From assembly GCA_009692425.1 (NCBI GenBank), contig SHZF01000047.1, positions 1-33,891 on the forward strand: a stretch of 33,891 nucleotides of DNA, written 5' to 3'. The notes under the pieces were generated by a model. That model saw only the letters and a program-made list of their open reading frames with translations. It searched no databases and had not been told where the DNA came from. This DNA is from Myxococcales bacterium (lineage in GTDB: Bacteria > Myxococcota_A > UBA9042). Within the stretch, counting starts at the first letter, position 1. Every line of letters starts with the position of its first letter. Positions 7,379 through 15,029 of the stretch are shown piece after piece. Made by a program: the position numbers and the translations under genes.

Positions 7379-8516
7379 ATGGCCACCTTTTCTGATGTTC
7401 GGTCCTGCGCCGGCGCCGTCGCGATTCGTCTCGACGCGCTGGGCAGGCATCTTTGACGTCGCTTCCCGGCGTGTCCGCCTGCACGAACTCGAGGCAATGG
7501 CGGGAGAAACCGATTTCTGGAGCGACAACGAACGCGCCCAGCGCCTGCTCAAAGAGCGCGCCGCGTGCCAGGCTGCCGTGGAGGCCGTGGACTTGCCGCG
7601 GGCGTCCATCGCCGAGGTCCTGGGCCTGCTCGAACTCGCCGAGGCCGACGCGGACCCGAGCCTGCTGCCCGAACTGCAGGGCCAACTTGACGCGCTGACG
7701 GCGCAGCTCGACGAGGCCGACTTCGCCCGCACGATGGCGGCGCCGACCGACCGCTCGCCTGCGATCGTGAAGATCAACGCCGGCGCGGGCGGCACCGACA
7801 GCGCCGACTGGGCCACGATGCTGGCGCGGATGTACGGTCGCTGGGCGGAACGCCACGGCTGCACGGTGGAATTGCTCGACGAAGTGCCCGGCGAAGAGGC
7901 CGGCGTGCGCTCCTGCGACCTGCGGATCGAGGGGCCGTTCGCGTTTGGCTGGCTCAAGGCCGAAAACGGAGTCCACCGGCTCGTGCGCATCAGCCCGTTC
8001 GACGCGAACAAGCGCCGCCAGACGAGCTTCTGTTCAGTGTACGTGCTGCCTGAGGAGGACGAGGAAATCCACATCGACATCAAGGACGACGACCTCAAAG
8101 TCGACACCTTTCGCGCATCCGGCGCCGGCGGCCAGCACGTGAACCGCACGGACTCGGCCATTCGCATCACGCACATGCCGACCGGCATCGTCGCCGCGTG
8201 CCAGGCCGAGCGCAGCCAGCACAAGAATCGCGCCAAGGCCATGAAGATGCTGGCAGCTCGGCTGGCAGACCTGGAGCGGCGCAAGCGCAACGCCGCCAAG
8301 GACGAGATCGAAGCCGCCAAGCTCGGCATCAACTTCGGCAGCCAGATCCGCAGCTACGTGCTCCAGCCGTACCAGATGGTGAAAGACCACCGCACCGGCG
8401 CGCAGACATCTGACACGCAGGGTGTGCTCGACGGCGAGATCGACGCGTTCCTCAAGGCATACCTGCTGGCGGCGCAGGCCGGGCCAGTCTCCTTGCGCGG
8501 CGACGACACCGACTGA
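7379..8516 (+). CDS. prfB: Peptide chain release factor 2, programmed +1 frameshift
   Basis: RF2 recognises UGA and UAA and releases the nascent peptide. The true start is the ATG at 7379. It opens a 25-codon frame (M-A-T-F-S-D-V...G-R-H-L) that ends at TGA 7454-7456. A +1 slip at CTT-TGA-C moves ribosomes into the main frame at GAC 7455. Frame-0 codon 25 (Leu) and the UGA at codon 26 match the E. coli prfB layout exactly. The product is 378 residues, close to the family length. It contains the anticodon-like tripeptide S-P-F (in R-I-S-P-F-D), the catalytic G-G-Q loop (G-A-G-G-Q-H-V-N) and the usual C-terminal T-Q-G-V-L-D-G. A single-frame translation from further upstream (7323) gives a wrong N-terminus. 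Confidence 0.96.
7441..7457 (+). promoter_or_regulatory. RF2 programmed +1 frameshift signal
   Basis: The slippery CTT-TGA-C (7451-7457) is preceded by the Shine-Dalgarno-like GGGCAGG (7441-7447), which ends three bases before CTT. This matches the architecture of the E. coli prfB site. When RF2 is scarce the ribosome pauses at UGA and shifts, so the gene regulates itself. The anti-SD complement is weaker than the AGGGGG of E. coli, so efficiency may differ. Confidence 0.92.
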
Positions 8517-8540
8517 CCATCGGCAACTGGGATTCTGTGC

Positions 8541-9416
8541 ATGAACCAAGCCTCCACGACACGGCTCGACGGCAAGGCAATGGCTGCGCTGCTGCGCGCC
8601 GAAGTCACGCAAGAAGTCGCCGAACTGCACCGGCGTGGAGTCCAACCCGGCCTGGCGGTCCTGCTCGTCGGCGACGATCCGGCGTCTGCGGTGTATGTCG
8701 GATCCAAGCTCAAGGCGTGCGCCGAGACGGGGATCCACAGCGTCCAAGCGCGGTTGCCGGCAAACGCGGACGCGGCGGCCATCCATCGGCAGATCGATGA
8801 GTGGAACGCGGACAATGCGATCGACGGCATCCTCGTCCAGTTGCCATTGCCCAAAGGCATCGACACGCAGGCCGTGATCGAGCGCGTGGGGCCGTTCAAG
8901 GACGTCGATGGTTTCCACCCCGAAAACCTCGGCCGTCTCGCCGCCGGGCGGCCGGGCCTCGTCGCCTGCACACCTGCAGGTATCATGGACATGCTGGCGC
9001 GTTGGGGCCACGCCGCGAACTGGACGCTGGCCGGCAAGCACGCCGTGGTGCTCGGCCGGTCGATCACCGTCGGGCGGCCCATGGCGCTGCTGCTGATGCA
9101 GGCGGACGCCACCGTGACGATTTGTCACAGTCGGTCCCTCGACGTGGCCGGTTGGGTGGCGCGCGCCGACCTGCTGGTGGCCGCTGTCGGTTCGCCGCGA
9201 ATCGTGCAAGGCGACTGGCTCAAGCCGGGGAGCGTCGTTATCGACGTGGGCATTCACCGCGGTTCCGACGGCCGGCTGACGGGAGATGTCGATTTCAATG
9301 GCGCACTCGGCCGCGTCGCTGCCATCACGCCGGTACCGGGCGGGGTCGGCCCGATGACCATCGCCCAGTTGATGCGCAACACGGTACTGGCCTGCCGGTG
9401 GCGGCAAAGAGTGTGA
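8541..9416 (+). CDS. folD: Bifunctional methylene-THF dehydrogenase/cyclohydrolase
   Basis: FolD interconverts 5,10-methylene-, methenyl- and 10-formyl-tetrahydrofolate in the cytoplasm. The 291-residue length is normal. Visible signatures are Y-V-G-S-K-L-K-A-C with the catalytic Lys, D-G-I-L-V-Q-L-P-L-P, the nucleotide-binding L-G-R-S-I-T-V-G-R-P (usually G-R-S-x-I-V-G-x-P) and P-V-P-G-G-V-G-P-M-T near the end. The gene starts 24 bp after prfB and precedes gcvT, so it sits among one-carbon genes. The glycine cleavage enzymes make methylene-THF, which FolD consumes. Confidence 0.95.
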   Translation: MNQASTTRLDGKAMAALLRAEVTQEVAELHRRGVQPGLAVLLVGDDPASAVYVGSKLKACAETGIHSVQARLPANADAAAIHRQIDEWNADNAIDGILVQLPLPKGIDTQAVIERVGPFKDVDGFHPENLGRLAAGRPGLVACTPAGIMDMLARWGHAANWTLAGKHAVVLGRSITVGRPMALLLMQADATVTICHSRSLDVAGWVARADLLVAAVGSPRIVQGDWLKPGSVVIDVGIHRGSDGRLTGDVDFNGALGRVAAITPVPGGVGPMTIAQLMRNTVLACRWRQRV

Positions 9417-9460
9417 AGCCCCCCGATCCGCCGCCTTCGGCACAACTCTACGTTATCGCT

Positions 9461-9502
9461 GCGGAATCTTCGTTCGAAGTGCCGGGTGTACGTCTTCCCG
9501 CC
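9461..9502 (-). pseudogene. Short transposase N-terminus remnant
   Basis: On the minus strand this codes for G-G-K-T-Y-T-R-H-F-E-R-R-F-R. It closely matches G-G-K-T-Y-T-Y-H-F-L-R-Q-S-F of the transposase remnant at 33363-33857, also at the DNA level. Nothing else of the gene is recognisable nearby, so this is a small relic at best. The match is short and could be partly fortuitous. Confidence 0.35.
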
Positions 9503-9586
9503 GAGTCCTTGCTGCGCCTTGACCTGCATCCGAATTCGGCGGCCGGGGATGGGAGTCGGTGGTGGCTCCTGAAGCCGATGCGCAGT

Positions 9587-9650
9587 TGACTTCGCTGCGT
9601 CCATGACTTCGCTGCGTCCATGACTTCGCCGCGTCCTTGACTTCGCCGCA
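9587..9650 (+). repeat. 17-bp tandem repeat, about 3.8 copies
   Basis: The unit TGACTTCGCTGCGTCCA repeats at 9587, 9604 and 9621 with one or two changes in the third copy, and a partial fourth follows at 9638. It lies between folD and gcvT, about 50 bp before the gcvT start. It could be a slippage product or a regulatory array. The rest of 9417-9703 shows no gene. Confidence 0.85.
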
Positions 9651-9703
9651 GTGCTTTGCGACACCCCGCCCGACTCCGCCGTTGCGGGGCAAATGAGTCG
9701 AGG

Positions 9704-10825
9704 ATGGCCGACACCCCTGCCGCTTTGCAGTGTACGCCCCTGCACGCGAGCCACGTCGCTGCCGGCGGCCAGATGGTACCCTTCGCCGGTTGGGAAATGC
9801 CGGTCCAGTACGCCGGCCGTGGGCTGGTTGCCGAGCATCTCGCCACGCGCACGGCCGTTGGCTTGTTCGATGTCAGCCACATGGGCGAGATCGTGATCGA
9901 GGGGCCCGGCGCGCTCGACGAGGTGCAGGGCCTCGTCACGAACGACGCGACGAGGCTGCAAGACGGCGACGCGATGTATGCGCTGCTGTGCCACGCCGAC
10001 GGCGGGACGGTCGATGACTTGTACGTCTACCGGCTCGGGGCGGAGCGCTTTCTGCTCGTGGTGAACGCTTCCAACATTGCAAAAGACTTTGCACACATGC
10101 AGGCCCATGCCGCGCGGCCCGAGCGCGTGCGCGACCGATCGACCGACTTTGCCCAGATTGCGGTGCAGGGGCCGCGAGCGCGCGAACTGCTGGCCCGCGT
10201 GGCGACGGGTGACGCGCTCGACCTGCCGCGGAACAAGCTGCGCGTCCACGATTTCCACGGCGCCGACCTGCTCGTCGCCACGACCGGCTACACAGGCGAG
10301 CCGGGCTACGAGGTCTACCTGCCGCCGGAACTCGCGGCCGATTTCTGGTCGGCATGCATGGACGCCGGCAGCGACCTCGGCGTGTGCCCGGTCGGACTCG
10401 GCGCGCGCGACACGCTCCGGCTCGAAATGGGGTACGCGCTGTACGGCCACGAACTCGACGATGCCACGAATGCCTATGAAGCCCGCCTCGGCTGGGCGGT
10501 CAAGCTGCTCAAGGGCGCATTCGTGGGGAGCGAGGCGTTGGCCCGCGTCAAGACCGACGGCCCGCGCCGGCGGTTGGTCGGACTCGCCATGCTGGACCGC
10601 GGCATCGCCCGCGAGGGCCATCCCGTGCTGCACGCCGGGCGCCGCGTCGGCGGGGTCACCAGCGGGACGCACGCCCCGTCACGCAAGGCTGCGATTGCGT
10701 TGGCATATGTCGAAGCCGACTTCGCTGCACCCGGAACCTGCCTCGAAGTGGAGATTCGCGGCAAGCCGGTGCGCGCTGAGGTCGTCACCTATCCGTTCGT
10801 CCAGACGGCGCTGACCGCGCCATGA
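9704..10825 (+). CDS. gcvT: Glycine cleavage system T protein (aminomethyltransferase)
   Basis: GcvT transfers the methylene group from the aminomethyl-lipoyl arm of GcvH to tetrahydrofolate and releases ammonia. The chosen ATG gives M-A-D-T-P-A-A-L and 373 residues, the family size; an upstream in-frame ATG at 9656 would only add a poorly conserved tail. Signatures are F-A-G-W-E-M-P-V-Q-Y, F-D-V-S-H-M-G-E, T-T-G-Y-T-G-E-P-G-Y-E and L-G-A-R-D-T-L-R-L-E-M-G. It is followed by gcvH 67 bp later. No gcvP lies in the window. Confidence 0.95.
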   Translation: MADTPAALQCTPLHASHVAAGGQMVPFAGWEMPVQYAGRGLVAEHLATRTAVGLFDVSHMGEIVIEGPGALDEVQGLVTNDATRLQDGDAMYALLCHADGGTVDDLYVYRLGAERFLLVVNASNIAKDFAHMQAHAARPERVRDRSTDFAQIAVQGPRARELLARVATGDALDLPRNKLRVHDFHGADLLVATTGYTGEPGYEVYLPPELAADFWSACMDAGSDLGVCPVGLGARDTLRLEMGYALYGHELDDATNAYEARLGWAVKLLKGAFVGSEALARVKTDGPRRRLVGLAMLDRGIAREGHPVLHAGRRVGGVTSGTHAPSRKAAIALAYVEADFAAPGTCLEVEIRGKPVRAEVVTYPFVQTALTAP

Positions 10826-10852
10826 CATCCCGGTGCGAGGGGAATCGCCCTA

Positions 10853-10867
10853 CGACAAGATCTGTCG
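10853..10867. promoter_or_regulatory. Palindrome CGACA-N5-TGTCG upstream of gcvH
   Basis: The inner arms are identical to the palindromes at 1532 and 2949 with the same 5-base spacer length. It ends 25 bp before the gcvH start in the gcvT-gcvH gap. It may be an operator of the same regulator or an unrelated short palindrome, since only five bases per arm match. Confidence 0.35.
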
Positions 10868-10892
10868 CTACTGGTCGAACATTGGAGAAACA

Positions 10893-11288
10893 ATGAATAT
10901 TCCAGACGGACTTCGATACACCAGCGACCATGAGTGGGCGCGCACGGAGCAGGACGGTACAATCACGTGCGGCATCACCGACTTCGCGCAGGCCGCGTTG
11001 GGCGGCGTCGTATTCGTCGAACTGCCCGATGACGGCGCGGGGCTGGCGCAGGGCGACCGCTTCGGCACGGTGGAGTCGACCAAGTCGGTGAGCGACCTGT
11101 ACGCACCCGTGGCCGGCCTCGTGGTGGCGCGCAACAGCAGGCTCGACGCGGAGCCGGAACTCGTGAACACCGACCCGTACGGCGACGGCTGGATGGTGCG
11201 GTTGCGCCCGGATGGCGACGGCGACCTGGCAAGGCTGATGGATGCGGCGGCCTACGGTACCCACGTCGCGGCTGCCGATCACGGTTGA
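10893..11288 (+). CDS. gcvH: Glycine cleavage system H protein
   Basis: GcvH is the lipoylated shuttle protein of the glycine cleavage complex. The ATG at 10893 has GGAGA seven bases upstream and gives 131 residues, the usual size. The family start Y-T-S-D-H-E-W-A-R, the lipoylation segment V-E-S-T-K-S-V-S-D-L-Y with its Lys, and D-P-Y-G-D-G-W-M-V-R are all present. It follows gcvT in the usual T-H order, but the next gene is a DCC protein and not gcvP. Confidence 0.96.
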   Translation: MNIPDGLRYTSDHEWARTEQDGTITCGITDFAQAALGGVVFVELPDDGAGLAQGDRFGTVESTKSVSDLYAPVAGLVVARNSRLDAEPELVNTDPYGDGWMVRLRPDGDGDLARLMDAAAYGTHVAAADHG

Positions 11289-11709
11289 CACGCGCCAGCC
11301 ACCGCCCACCGCAGCGGCCCCAGGCCCCGTGATGTACTTCGACGGGGTGTGCACGATGTGCAATGCGGCGGTCGATTTCGTCATCCGCAGAGACCGCGCC
11401 CACGTGTTTCGCTTCGCCTTGCTCCAAGGAGAGACGGCCCGGGCACAACTCGGCATCGTCGAAGGCCAGGCGTTTGGCACGTTGGTGCTCGTCGACGGCG
11501 GTACGCGGCTGGAGCGCTCCGCGGCCGTGCTGCGCGTGGCGGACCGTCTGGGCTGGCCCTGGCGCGCGCTTGCCGTGTTCTGGATCCTGCCCGCCCGGTG
11601 GCGCGATGCAGTGTACGACTTCGTGGCGGCCCGGCGCTTTCGCTGGTTCGGGCGCAAGGACTCCTGCCGCCTCCCGTCGCCGGCCGAGCGGGCGCGCTTC
11701 CTGCCGTAG
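11242..11709 (+). CDS. DCC/DUF393 family thiol-disulfide oxidoreductase-like protein
   Basis: The 155-residue reading contains the family hallmark Y-F-D-G-V-C-T-M-C-N (D-G-x-C-x-x-C) and the C-terminal segment Y-D-F-V-A-A-R-R-F-R-W-F-G-R-K-D-S-C. The family is predicted to be thioredoxin-like, but its function is poorly known. The ATG at 11242 overlaps the end of gcvH by 47 bp and has AAGG upstream. GTG 11329 or ATG 11332, directly before the first beta strand, are possible but leave almost no residues before the motif. It is probably cotranscribed with gcvT-gcvH. Confidence 0.85.
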   Translation: MRRPTVPTSRLPITVDTRQPPPTAAAPGPVMYFDGVCTMCNAAVDFVIRRDRAHVFRFALLQGETARAQLGIVEGQAFGTLVLVDGGTRLERSAAVLRVADRLGWPWRALAVFWILPARWRDAVYDFVAARRFRWFGRKDSCRLPSPAERARFLP

Positions 11710-11725
11710 CCTGAGCCCAGCCCCG

Positions 11726-13636
11726 CTACTTCTCGAAGTAATCCTTGCCGAACCGCTTGGAGAGGTCGGCCTTGTCGAGCGCCTTTGCGAGCGCCTCGTC
11801 AAACTCGACCTTGCCATCGGTGACGAGCCGCTCAAGTTGCTCGTTGAGAAGTTGGTTGCCCTGCGCCTTCGCGGTCAGCATGATGTTGAAAATCTGATGG
11901 TTCTTTCCCTCACGGATCAGATTCGACACCGCGTGGCTGCCGACCAGCACCTCGAGCGCCGCGCAGCGCCCGCCGCCCTTCTTCTTGACCAGCGTCTGCG
12001 CCACCACTCCCTTGAGCGTCTCGCTGAGCACCGCGCGCACCTGACTCTGCTGCTCGTGCGGGAACACGTCGATGACGCGGTCGATCGTCGAAATCGCCGT
12101 CGCGGTGTGCAGTGTGCCGAAGACGAGGTGGCCGGTGTTGGCCGTTTCCAAGGCGAGCCCGATCGTTTCGAGATCGCGCATCTCGCCGACCAGGATGATG
12201 TCGGGGTCCTCGCGCAGCGACGCCCGCAGCGCACGTGCAAAACTCTTCGTGTGGGCGCCAACTTCGCGCTGGTTCACGAGCGACCTCTGGCTGGCGTGGA
12301 CGAACTCGATCGGGTCTTCAAGCGTGATGATGTGGCAGCGCTTCGTGCGGTTGATGTAGTCGATCATCGCCGCCAGCGTCGTCGACTTGCCGGAACCCGT
12401 CGGCCCCGTGACGAGCACGAGGCCTTTGGGGTTGTCGCACATCTTGCGGACGCCCTCGGGCAGGCCGAGCTGCTCGAATGTCATGATTTTCGACGGAATC
12501 GTCCGTGCGACGAGGCCGATGCCGCGCTGATCGCGGAACAGGTTGCAGCGAAACCGCGCGACGTCGGGCAGCGAGTACGCAAAATCCGCATCGTTGTCGG
12601 CAAGGAAGTGCTCCTTGGCGCGGTCGGGAGTGCCCGACTCCATCAAGTCCCACACCTGCGCGTCGCCCAGCACCTTGCCCTCCGCGATCTCGCGCATCTC
12701 GCCGTCGATGCGCCAGCGCGGGCGGTGGCCGGCGCACATGTGGAGGTCGCTGGCGCCTTCTGCAACCATCCGCCGGAACAGCGCATCCATCTTCGGCGCC
12801 GACAGGGGCTTCCCAGAGAGCGGCCGACCCGGCAACCCGGCCGGTGCGGCACCCAGCGCCGGCCCTCCCGCAGCAGGGTAGCCGCCCTCGGGTGCGGGCG
12901 CGGACCCTCCCAAGACCGGGCCACCGGTTGTCGGCAGTTCCTGTACGGCGTGGTTGAACGCATCCGGGGTGACCCGCATCGGCACGATATCCATGCCCGG
13001 CACCAGGCGGCGCAGCCCCGCGATGACGTGCGCGTTCAGTTCATCGACGAAGCCGACGATGAGCCGGTCGCCCTGGGAACGCAGCGGCAACACGCGCTGG
13101 CGCTCGATGAATGCCCGCGGCACGAGCGCCAGCGCATCGGCGAGCGGAGGGTTCGCGGCGAGGTCTACCAGCGGCAGCGGCACCCTCGGGGCCTCGTCGC
13201 GCAGACGCCCGGCCAGCGCCAGCGCCATCGCCATGCCAAATGTCGGCGAGCGCTCGAAAAGCGTGCGCAACATCTCGCCGGGCACCTGAAGCACGAGAGC
13301 CTGGTCCGCGGCGAAAGCGCCGGCGCGGCGCGGCTCATCGAGCAACACGTCGAGTTCACCGAACAGGTCGGGCGGCTTGAGCCATGCGATCTCGTAGGTA
13401 TCGTCCGCCTCGGCCGGCGTCGCGACCACGGTGACTCTGCCGCGCAGGACGACGAAAAACGTCTCCGGCTTGTCACCCTGCGCGCACAGCGGCTCCTCCG
13501 GCGCGTAGTGGATCAGCATGGACTGGAAGGCAACATCTTGCAGCGTGCGCGCATCGACCTGCTTCAGCACCGGGTGCCCGCCCAAGGCTTGGACGACCTT
13601 GCCTGCCAATTCCTGCGTGACGGGCTGCATTTTCAT
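11726..13636 (-). CDS. PilT-type ATPase with N-terminal cyclic-nucleotide-binding domain
   Basis: The 636-residue product has three parts. Residues 20-150 are a Crp-like cyclic-nucleotide-binding domain, with F-F-V-V-L-R-G-R-V and a phosphate-binding cassette F-G-E-L-D...P-R-R-A (92-105) that keeps the Glu and Arg expected for cNMP binding. Residues about 160-232 resemble the MshEN/GspE N-terminal domain. After a Gly/Pro/Ala linker (234-280) comes a complete PilT motor. It has Walker A G-P-T-G-S-G-K-S-T (411-419), an Asp box near 440, Walker B D-I-I-L-V-G-E-M-R-D (479-488) and a His box T-G-H-L-V-F-G-T-L-H-T (501-511). PilT drives type IV pilus retraction, so a ligand-gated retraction motor is inferred. 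The ATG at 13636 was chosen because upstream codons lack family character. Confidence 0.92.
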   Translation of the reverse strand: MKMQPVTQELAGKVVQALGGHPVLKQVDARTLQDVAFQSMLIHYAPEEPLCAQGDKPETFFVVLRGRVTVVATPAEADDTYEIAWLKPPDLFGELDVLLDEPRRAGAFAADQALVLQVPGEMLRTLFERSPTFGMAMALALAGRLRDEAPRVPLPLVDLAANPPLADALALVPRAFIERQRVLPLRSQGDRLIVGFVDELNAHVIAGLRRLVPGMDIVPMRVTPDAFNHAVQELPTTGGPVLGGSAPAPEGGYPAAGGPALGAAPAGLPGRPLSGKPLSAPKMDALFRRMVAEGASDLHMCAGHRPRWRIDGEMREIAEGKVLGDAQVWDLMESGTPDRAKEHFLADNDADFAYSLPDVARFRCNLFRDQRGIGLVARTIPSKIMTFEQLGLPEGVRKMCDNPKGLVLVTGPTGSGKSTTLAAMIDYINRTKRCHIITLEDPIEFVHASQRSLVNQREVGAHTKSFARALRASLREDPDIILVGEMRDLETIGLALETANTGHLVFGTLHTATAISTIDRVIDVFPHEQQSQVRAVLSETLKGVVAQTLVKKKGGGRCAALEVLVGSHAVSNLIREGKNHQIFNIMLTAKAQGNQLLNEQLERLVTDGKVEFDEALAKALDKADLSKRFGKDYFEK

Positions 13637-13994
13637 GAATCGTCTCGATATGTTGCGAAGATACGGCGTGGTTCCGGCGCGCGCACGATCATGGGCCACG
13701 CACCCGATTTGGGCGAAGGTACGCGCGTGGTCGGTTCGCTGTCCAGCCCACACAGGCCTTGCCGACGCGCTTTGCGTTCGCCCTGACATCCCCGTCGCGC
13801 TGTGCCGGGTCGGGAACACGGCGCGCTAGGAAAAAACCGACCTGCCGCGCGCGGGTTGCATCTTGTTGGCGGAGCAATGCCTCGGTATCTTTTTCCCATC
13901 GGCGGCCCGCATCGAAGCCTGCGTGCAAGCCAGCGGACGGCAAGGTGTCCCCGACCATGAGTCGGGGCCTGTTCTTGCGTCGCGCGGAGGGCTC
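13637..13994. other. Divergent intergenic region between PilT fusion and ATP-grasp gene
   Basis: About 360 bp separate the two divergent starts. Frames here run on from the neighbouring genes and show no protein features. The region presumably holds promoters for both genes, but I cannot place -35/-10 boxes with confidence. It contains a perfect hairpin at 13949-13967. Confidence 0.5.
13949..13967. promoter_or_regulatory. Palindrome CCCCGAC-N5-GTCGGGG before the ATP-grasp gene
   Basis: A perfect 7-bp inverted repeat with 5-base loop CATGA ends 27 bp before the ATG at 13995. It has no T-run, so it is not a typical terminator. In mRNA it would form a strong hairpin upstream of the ribosome binding site. 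In DNA it could be an operator with the same 7-5-7 geometry as the site at 1532, but with different arm sequence. Confidence 0.45.
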
Positions 13995-15020
13995 ATGCGC
14001 GTGTGCATCCTGATGACGGAAGAAGACCCCGTACTCAACGAGGCGTGCGCACCCCACTTGACGCCGCCTGGCTGCTATCTACCTGAACATACGTGGAAAG
14101 TCGTCGAACTGAATCGACTCACCGCACGCGCCCGCATCCAAGCACTGGTAGGCGAGGGGTGGGACGTCTTCCTCAACCTGTGCGACGGAATGTCTCACGA
14201 GGACTCCGCCGGCATCGAGGTCGTCCACACGCTGGAGTCACTCGGCGCGGCGTTCACCGGGTCCGGCGAGGGGTTCTACGAGCCGTCGCGCGCCGAACAG
14301 AAGCGGGTGTGCGCCCAACTCGGCATCTTGACGCCGCCGTGTCGGTTCGTGACGTCGCCGGATGCGGCCGAGGCGGTTGCGGCAGAGCTCCAGTTCCCGT
14401 TGATCGTCAAGCACTGGAACGGCTACGCGAGCATCGGCATCGACCGCGGCTCCAAGGTGGACGACCTGGACGGCCTGCGCACGCGGCTGGCGTGGGCGTG
14501 CCAGGAGTTCGGCACCGCGCTGGTCGAAGAATTCATCGATGGGCGTGAGTTCACCGTGCTCGTCTCGGAGCCCCTGGCGCCGCGGGCGCGCGCGGCCAAG
14601 GCGTGGCATCCGATCGAGTGCCGCTTCCCGACCGGCGAGACGTTCAAGCACTATGACCTGAAGTGGGTCGATTTCGCCGGCATGAGTTGGCATTCCGTCG
14701 AGGGAGAAGTCCTCGTGCGCCGCCTGATGGACGCCAGCCGCCGCATGTTCTCCGGGCTGCGCGGCACGGGGTACGCCCGCTGCGACTTGCGAATGGACGC
14801 GGCCGGGCGGCTGTACATGCTAGAAATCAATCCGAACTGCGGCGTATTCTACCCGATCGAGGAGTACGGCTCGGCCGACTTCATCCTCGCCAACGATGCG
14901 GGTGGCCATGCCGGGTTTCTCGACCACATGTTCCAACTCGCGTTCCGGCGCCAGGCGGGGCTGCAGAAGGCGTTGGCTGGGCGCGGCGGGCGGCGGCGGG
15001 AGCAGACGGCGCGCGCGTGA
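13995..15020 (+). CDS. ATP-grasp ligase, D-Ala-D-Ala ligase-like
   Basis: The start at ATG 13995 has GGAGG five bases upstream and yields 341 residues; an upstream in-frame start at 13863 has no such support. The fold is ATP-grasp, with L-I-V-K-H-W-N-G-Y-A-S-I-G-I (ATP-binding Lys and loop), L-V-E-E-F-I-D-G-R-E-F-T-V-L-V, and the metal site C-D-L-R-M-D...L-E-I-N-P-N-C-G. It resembles the D-alanine-D-alanine ligase branch, but the context is not a cell-wall cluster. It may instead ligate amino acids or peptides; the substrate is unknown. It is transcribed away from the PilT fusion and converges with the metallophosphoesterase. Confidence 0.85.
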   Translation: MRVCILMTEEDPVLNEACAPHLTPPGCYLPEHTWKVVELNRLTARARIQALVGEGWDVFLNLCDGMSHEDSAGIEVVHTLESLGAAFTGSGEGFYEPSRAEQKRVCAQLGILTPPCRFVTSPDAAEAVAAELQFPLIVKHWNGYASIGIDRGSKVDDLDGLRTRLAWACQEFGTALVEEFIDGREFTVLVSEPLAPRARAAKAWHPIECRFPTGETFKHYDLKWVDFAGMSWHSVEGEVLVRRLMDASRRMFSGLRGTGYARCDLRMDAAGRLYMLEINPNCGVFYPIEEYGSADFILANDAGGHAGFLDHMFQLAFRRQAGLQKALAGRGGRRREQTARA

Positions 15021-15029
15021 GGTTTTGGC

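Noticed and set aside
7323-7454. In-frame upstream extension of the main prfB frame
   Set aside because: The residues do not resemble RF2 N-termini, whereas the frame from 7379 plus the +1 shift reproduces the family pattern exactly.
6473-8332. 619-residue minus-strand open frame across prfB
   Set aside because: It lies opposite the well-supported prfB gene, is Ser/Arg-rich without any domain, and is a shadow of codon bias.
9112-9136. Palindrome GTGAC-N5-GTCAC
   Set aside because: It lies inside conserved folD coding sequence, differs from the other palindromes and is single, so chance is the best explanation.
11363-13786. 807-residue plus-strand open frame
   Set aside because: It is antisense to the PilT fusion, whose Walker, Asp and His boxes are all present on the minus strand.
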